Shown in pieces: positions 58,261 to 64,000 of a stretch of DNA of 64,000 bases. Below the pieces are notes generated by a model that saw nothing but the letters and a program-made list of their open reading frames with translations, did no database searches and was not told where the DNA came from. Source of the stretch: Hybos culiciformis (lineage: Eukaryota > Arthropoda > Insecta > Diptera > Hybotidae); the NCBI GenBank assembly GCA_964007475.1, contig OZ023274.1, positions 59,974,076-60,038,075 on the forward strand, read 5' to 3'. The first letter of the stretch is position 1. The number at the start of each line of letters is the position of its first letter. The translations under genes were made by a program, and so were the position numbers.

Positions 58261-58480
58261 CCTCCCTCCTTTTAGAATTAAACTTATTTGAGAAATACAA
58301 TAAGAACATTATTATGTTTTAAAAATAAGTTTAATTAAAAAATTTAATTTAAGAAGATAATAAAATTTTTAATTTAAAATGTAATTTATCAATATTTATT
58401 TTTAATATTTATATTTATTTGTATTAATAAGAATATATGTTAATAATATATATTAGACTAATAATAATTTTTTTTTGAAT

Positions 58481-59905
58481 TTAACAATTATTTTTAATTA
58501 TTCTATTTTTATGGACTTCAATCCTTTTATTTTTATTTGTTAACAATGTAACATTTAATCCATTAATTTGAATTATTTTATGAGGACCAGAATATACATT
58601 ATCTAATTTTGTCCTGTTTTCTTTTTTTAAAAGAACTTTATCATTTATTTTGAACTGATTTTTCGTTGATTTTTTATCATAAATCTCTTTATTTTTTAAT
58701 TTTTCTTTTTCTAAAAACTTTTTAATAATCATATTTGTATTTTGAAGATGAAGTTTTACATGTTTCGCATAACTATCGAAGTTATATACTGGTTCTACTC
58801 TATTATCTAGTAAGAATTTATGAGGATTTGGTTCTTTACCAAATATTACCTCGTAAGGAGAATATGAAAAATTGAAATTTGAATTTGGAGTACTATTATA
58901 ATTATACGTAAAATATTTTAAATATAAATCCCAATTATCATGGTTTGCATTAATATACGATCTTAGATATTCATTTAGAACCCGGTGGTTTCTTTCAATA
59001 GTTCCGACTGTTTCGTGATGGTAGGGTGTCGAAAAACTATGTTCAATATCTAGTAATTTAAATAGTTCAGCTATTACACTATTGGCATACTCAGTACCGC
59101 AATCAGTAATAATTTTCCTCATTGGGCCGTATAGTAGAACGAAATGTTCGAAAATGGCTTGCGCAATAGTGGTAGCTTCTTTATTGGCTACTGGTATCGT
59201 AATTAAATATTTACTCAAGTCGCACATTAATGTGACTGCATATAGATTTCTATTTTGAGTTTTTTGGAACGGGCCGATCGTATCCATGATTATAGTATCG
59301 AACGCTTTATTTGGAGTTTTGGTGATTTGAAGTGGTTCGATGTTTTTAATTTTAGCTTTATTTATCTGACAATCTTTACATCCTCTGACGTAGGTTGCTA
59401 CGTCTTTTTTCATGCCTTTCCAATAAAAACATGATCTTAGTTTTGCATATAGTCTTTTTTGACCTGCGTGTCCGCAAAATATAGGATCTTTATGATAACG
59501 ATCTAAAAGTTTTTGTTTTTCCCCCGTACTAATAATGGGTAATGGACGTGAAACTATCGCGATTTCTAATTTTTTAATATACTTTTTTGCAATGTTAATA
59601 AAATCTTTTGTATTAAATAATTTAAAAATGTCATCTTCTTTATTTATTTGAATTTTATAAATGTTTGATTTAATTATGTTTTCTTCTAGTTGAACGAGAA
59701 ACAATGCTAGAATTGTTTCTTTTTTTAAAATTTTACTACATCCAGGCTCTAATGTCTGGTAAATATTTGAAATATTATTTTTGTATAGCAATTTACGTTT
59801 TTTGTATATTTTACAACTATCTGTTGAGTTAAAAATTAGTTGAGGTATTTTATAATTGAATTTACCCTCATAAATTAAAATTTTCTCATTTGAATCTACA
59901 GTTTT
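58481..59905 (-). pseudogene. Gypsy-2 Pol: integrase part, in a shifted frame
   Basis: Minus-strand frame with the integrase zinc region (GHAGQKRLYAKLRSCFYWKG to CKDC), the core (D in IIMDTIGPF, D in ITDCGTEYAN, E in ETVGTIERNHR) and a basic C-terminal domain (NDKVLLKKENRTKLDNVYSG). It is out of frame with RT/RNase H. The change lies near 59905-59890, in a run of seven A (minus strand), which looks like a homopolymer indel rather than a programmed site. Sequence resembles the 412/mdg1 lineage. Confidence 0.9.
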
Positions 59906-62350
59906 TTTCTCTATTTTGAATGTTATTACTATCGTTGAAATTATTATTTTGGGATATTTTGTTTGATTTTGATCTTGTTGTAGCATATACTTTATTATCT
60001 TTATTTTGCAAATTTTTAAGTTCGTCGATCGAGATACGGGATAGGGCATCTGCCACCACGTTACACTTTCCTTTAATATATTCTACTGTAAAATTATATT
60101 CTTCTATATCTAATCGCATTCTAGTCAATTTTGAAGATGGGTTTTTCAAAGAAAACAAGTAAACTAAGGGTTTATGATCAGATCTAATAGTGAATTTTGT
60201 TCCATAAATGTACGGTCTATAATGTAAAATTGCGAAGTGTATTGCAGCTAATTCCTTTTCTATTGTTGATTTATTCATTTCACCTTTTGTGAAACTACGT
60301 GAAGAATATGAAATTGGTAAATCGTTGCCATTGATCTCCTGACTTAGGGTGGATCCTATTCCCAAGTTAGAAGCGTCAACAGTAATGATAAAAGGTTTTG
60401 AGAAATTTGGATAATTTAAGATTGGAGGATTAATTAAGCAATTTTTTAAAATTTCAAAGGATTTTTGACACTCTTGTGTCCAAGAAAAATTTACTCTTAG
60501 TCTAGTCATATTATTTAAGGGTTTTGCTATGGATGCGAAATTTGGTATGAACTTACGATAATAGTTCATAAATGCAACAAATCGTTTGGTAGCGTCTTTA
60601 TCTTTTGGTACAGGATAATTTCTAACTGTATCTATTTTGCTACTATCTGGGTATATACCTCGATCAGTACATTTATGTCCTAGGTATGTGACTTCGTTTT
60701 TAAAAAATACGCATTTTTCAGGATTAAGTTTAAGGTTAAATTTTTTACAAACTTCGAAGATAGATTTAAGATTTTTAAGGTGATGTTCGACTGAACAGCC
60801 AATACATATGATGTCGTCGATGTATAGAAAACATTGTAACGGTGTAAGACCGGAGAACGCTAATGCCATCATTCTTGAAAATGAGTTAGGTGATACATTT
60901 AAACCGAATGGAAGAACTTTCCATCTAAACGAACCTTTGTCTGTGCTAAAAGATGTTATATCTCGCGAGTTTTCATTAAGTGGAACTTGATGAAATCCCG
61001 AGTAAAGGTCGAGTACAGTAAAAAATTTTGATCTGCCTAAATTGTCTAAAATATCTTCTATTCTTGGCAGAGGATATTTGTCTGCAATTAGTTTTTTATT
61101 TACTAGACGGTAATCTATGCATAATCTCCATTTCTTATCTGAACCTTTCTTAGGTACTAAAATGATAGGGCTGTTAAAATCGGATTGGCTTGGTTCAATA
61201 AGATCATTTTTTAAAAGTTTATTGACTTGATTGTCGATTTCCTGTTTTTGTGAATATGGAAGTCTATAATTCTTCACATATACTGGAGTATTGTTATCTA
61301 TTCTTAAGTTTTGTGTATAGAAATTGTTTGTTGTCATTTTGTCATCTTTCATATGGAAAATATTACTATATTGTTCACATAAATTTAATAATTTTTCTTG
61401 GTATTGCGGTTTGGTATTTTTAGATATTATTTGAAGCAATTCTTTTGTTCTATTTTGATTTTTATTTGTGTCAATTCTTAGGATGTTAAAATTTGAAAGA
61501 GGTTCTGATTTAAGTGAAGTGTTTTTAGGAATTATTCGAATTTTATCTGATAAATTTAAAACTTTAATTAAAGGAGTTTTTGAAGAAACTATCGTACGTG
61601 GAATGAAAATATCTGGTGCGATTTCTTGATCAAGCACTACACAAGGAGAATCATTTGGAAGAATAAAAGTACGAATGACTTCACATCTAGAAGGTAAAAC
61701 AATTGAATTTTCACTAGGGTTTTCTAAAATTGGAATTGAAAAAGAATAAGAATTATTGTTGAGTGTTAATTGCATAGAATCATAATTTATTTGACACTTA
61801 TAAAATTTGAGAAAGTCTTTGCCTAAAATACCATCCGAAGGGATATTAAATTCGTCTGGAACAACGTGTAGTAAACAAGATAAAATTGTATGTTTAAAAT
61901 GAAAGTTGACGTTGATTGTACCTAAACTTTTTATAGAATTTTGTGTAATTCCCAAAATGCTTATAATATTGTTAGAATTTAGATTATTTTTTAAATTGAA
62001 ATTTGTATCGATTGATGAAATTTTTATTAGTGAAATATCTGCCTGAGTATCGACTAGAAATGTTGAGCCTTGAAAATTTAATTTAGAATTTAGAATAATG
62101 AAATCAGAGAAATTTGGATTTACGTTAAAAACATTTTTTGTAGATACTTTAGATTTATTATATAAATTTGGATAATAATTAGTAGAATTTTTATTTTCTT
62201 TTGAAGAATTTGTATTTAGCGTAGCATTTGGTCTTAAGTTAGAATTATAAAAAAATTTAGTTTTATTCGAATTTGAATGAGAGTTAATACTAGGATAAGT
62301 GAAATGTGTATTAAAAGCGTTAGTATTTAATTTTGATGTACACGCATTTA
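59886..62350 (-). pseudogene. Gypsy-2 Pol: protease, reverse transcriptase, RNase H
   Basis: The frame is open from the end of Gag (-1 relative to Gag) to 59886. Domains: protease at about 62060 reading FLVDTQADISLI, with Gln where the usual active-site motif has Gly (DTG); reverse transcriptase (LDLYSGFHQVPL; FLYIDDIICIG near 60810); RNase H (ITVDASNLGIGSTL; IRSDHKPLVYL). The first methionine is at 61955, but expression in this family is by frameshifting from Gag, so no separate start is needed. The downstream frame change makes Pol incomplete. Confidence 0.9.
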
Positions 62351-63649
62351 ATCTTGTTCCCCCTGGCCGTTTTGGGGGGCCTGGTCGTTTCCCGCGTATC
62401 GTACGTAGTTATTTTGATTGAAATTTCTATTCGCTTGAGGAAATGCTCGTGGATTTGCATTATTAAAGTTTCCACGATTACCACCAAAGTTTCCTCGATT
62501 ATTATTAAAATTTCTGCGATTATTATTGAAATTACCTCGGTTATTGGACAAATTATTTCTATAATTATTGTTTTGAAAATTGTTATTTAGAAAATTTTGA
62601 TTTTGTTGTCTGAAATTTCCCCTATTATGATTTCCACGGAAATTGTTATTGGAACGATTTCCATAAGAATTTCTAAACGAATTATTATTATTTCTTGTTC
62701 TAAACGACAGAACCTGTTTTTCTTGTGATTGTAAATCTATTTCTATTAAAAATTTTGAGACTACTTCTCTAGGATCTTGAAATTGGGTCGATGATAAAAC
62801 GGCTTTGGTCAGATCAGATCTTGCATTATTTCTGCACATTTCAACTGTTTTTTCTATACAAATTTCTTTAGCTTTCTGTGTTGGTATACCTTCTAAGACA
62901 AGTGAACGACGAAAAGCTTCAGCCAATTCATTAGCTTTTTCCGAAAAATTTTGTAATGTGTTCCTATCCGTTCTCAAAGCTTTTATTTTTCCCTCTATAA
63001 TTTTCGAACTTTCTGGTCTTATTGAATTATTAAGATCTTGTTTAATAAGTTCTACCGTATTAGAATTATCATCTATCGATTCGCGAGCTGTACCATCAAG
63101 TTTTGATAAAATAAAAGTAGCTAATAAATGTTTTAATTCTTGTGTTTCCGCTAGTCTGTCTAATAAATTTATTGAATCGATGAAAGATTTAAGTGATAAT
63201 GGATCACCACTATAATTTCTATTTATTTGTGCACTAGCTGTTCGCAAAAATTCAACATTAGTAAGAGCCATTTTGTCTAGAGTATCGTCAAGTTTTTCTA
63301 CAGAAATATCTGATTCCCCTGAACTCTGTTCTGTATCGCTTTGATTTATTTCAATCTGTATCAGAATATCTTTTGGAATTAGATCTTCGCACTTTAATAG
63401 TTTGAAGCTTTCTTGTAACTTATCGTAACAATACTGACGATCTTTAGCTAAAATTTGAGTATGTTGTTCTTCGAATGTAATACAAGCTTGAACAACTGTC
63501 TGTACGTAAATGTTATATGTTTCTACAATATTTAATTTAATTGCTTTTAATGTTTTTGAATTTGTTGGTTTAAGGTCTTTTTGAATACGTTTGTAAGCCT
63601 TACGAAAATTAAGTTTAGCTGTTTGAATTTCGAGACGAGCTTCATCCAT
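62348..63649 (-). CDS. Gypsy-2 Gag, intact, Arg-Gly/Asn-rich C-terminus
   Basis: A 433-residue Gag starting at 63649 (MDEARLEIQTAKLNF). The N-terminal two-thirds is helical and charged (LDRLAETQELKHLLATFIL; ARESIDDNSN). The C-terminus (about 330-430) is a series of NNFRGN, NNRGNF and GGNRGNF repeats instead of CCHC zinc knuckles, suggesting nucleic-acid binding through RG/N-rich sequence. The stop at 62350-62348 overlaps the start of the Pol frame at -1, the usual gypsy arrangement. Confidence 0.9.
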   Translation of the reverse strand: MDEARLEIQTAKLNFRKAYKRIQKDLKPTNSKTLKAIKLNIVETYNIYVQTVVQACITFEEQHTQILAKDRQYCYDKLQESFKLLKCEDLIPKDILIQIEINQSDTEQSSGESDISVEKLDDTLDKMALTNVEFLRTASAQINRNYSGDPLSLKSFIDSINLLDRLAETQELKHLLATFILSKLDGTARESIDDNSNTVELIKQDLNNSIRPESSKIIEGKIKALRTDRNTLQNFSEKANELAEAFRRSLVLEGIPTQKAKEICIEKTVEMCRNNARSDLTKAVLSSTQFQDPREVVSKFLIEIDLQSQEKQVLSFRTRNNNNSFRNSYGNRSNNNFRGNHNRGNFRQQNQNFLNNNFQNNNYRNNLSNNRGNFNNNRRNFNNNRGNFGGNRGNFNNANPRAFPQANRNFNQNNYVRYAGNDQAPQNGQGEQD

Positions 63650-63711
63650 AAAAAATTTTTTTACGAAATTAGAATATTTGCGTAGTGGATACCTTGTATT
63701 GAAATATTAAA

Positions 63712-64000
63712 ATAATTTAGGAATGGTTACCTTATATTGTAGTCCTATTAAAATAATTGAGGAATGGTTACCTTATATTGTAATCCCCTTAAAATAATTG
63801 AGGAATGGTTACCTTATATTGTAATCCCCTTAAAATAATTGAGGAATGGTTACCTTATATTGTAATCCCCTTAAAATAATTGAGGAATGGTTACCTTATA
63901 TTGTAATCCCCTTAAAATAATTGAGGAATGGTTACCTTATATTGTAATCCCCTTAAAATAATTGAGGAATGGTTACCTTATATTGTAATCCCCTTAAAAT
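63712..64000. repeat. 41-bp tandem repeat in the gypsy-2 leader
   Basis: About seven direct copies of gaatggttaccttatattgt plus the next 21 bases, period 41 bp (63721, 63762, 63803 and onward). The unit nearest Gag is most diverged; those toward the window edge look identical by eye. The array continues beyond 64000. Confidence 0.95.

Larger units (their letters stand above)
58016..64000 (-). mobile_element. Ty3/gypsy retrotransposon, 412/mdg1-like, runs off the right edge (gypsy-2)
   Basis: Minus-strand element inserted in the protease region of copia-2. From the 3' end it has an LTR (58016-58260), a purine tract (aaaggagggagg, 58261-58274), integrase, RNase H/RT/protease, Gag, and an untranslated leader made of a 41-bp tandem repeat that continues past the window. 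The 5' LTR and the second target duplication are not visible. No env reading frame between integrase and LTR. Confidence 0.94.

Noticed and set aside
63712..64000. CRISPR-like array
   Set aside because: The 41-bp units are head to tail with no variable spacers, in a eukaryotic retrotransposon leader.

Overview
The window is a 64 kb piece of a very AT-rich animal nuclear genome, most likely an insect. It has spliced genes with GT-AG introns, animal domain families (an ADAMTS protease, DUF4806) and arthropod-type transposons (copia, Ty3/gypsy, hAT, piggyBac-like, a LINE). I cannot name the species. There is no bacterial-style operon, CRISPR array or convincing functional tRNA gene. One 200-base assembly gap lies at 52447-52646.

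Layout: (1) 1-3245, the 3' part of a decayed copia element with a probable 3' LTR. (2) 3652-12251, a transposon-rich block bounded by two direct copies of an unclassified repeat. It holds an intact eight-exon DUF4806 gene (4518-6478, minus strand) beside a broken CACTA/EnSpm-like transposase (6607-9638, minus) that carries a hAT insertion, and then a second hAT element (9796-11386) that contains a 9-bp-TSD element and an older palindromic remnant. (3) 12741-12957, a small TTAA-flanked element. (4) 13360-38990, the main host gene: a minus-strand ADAMTS-type metalloprotease. I could place 21 exons, all in consistent phase (3336 nt, 1111 residues plus stop). Only the first exon or exons, with the start codon and signal peptide, were not found. 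Its large introns hold at least ten transposon copies. (5) 40845-46576, the 3' end of a LINE split by a young, nearly intact Ty3/gypsy element (41452-46386, 5-bp target duplication, LTRs differing at one base). (6) 46577-56600, gene-poor DNA with a hAT transposase fragment, a TIR element carrying a tRNA-like block, the gap, a long foldback element and a MITE. (7) 56602-64000, the 5' end of a second copia element interrupted by a minus-strand gypsy element of 412/mdg1 type that runs off the right edge.

The protease is the only confident host gene. The DUF4806 gene may be host or transposon cargo. The rest records successive transposon insertions, several dateable against each other because one sits inside another. 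Observations most worth following: the tandem duplication of the TSP1-plus-cysteine-rich module in the ADAMTS protein; the intact DUF4806 gene alongside a dead transposase; two TIR elements that each carry a tRNA-like block followed by an A-rich tract; and a foldback element whose termini are themselves hairpins.
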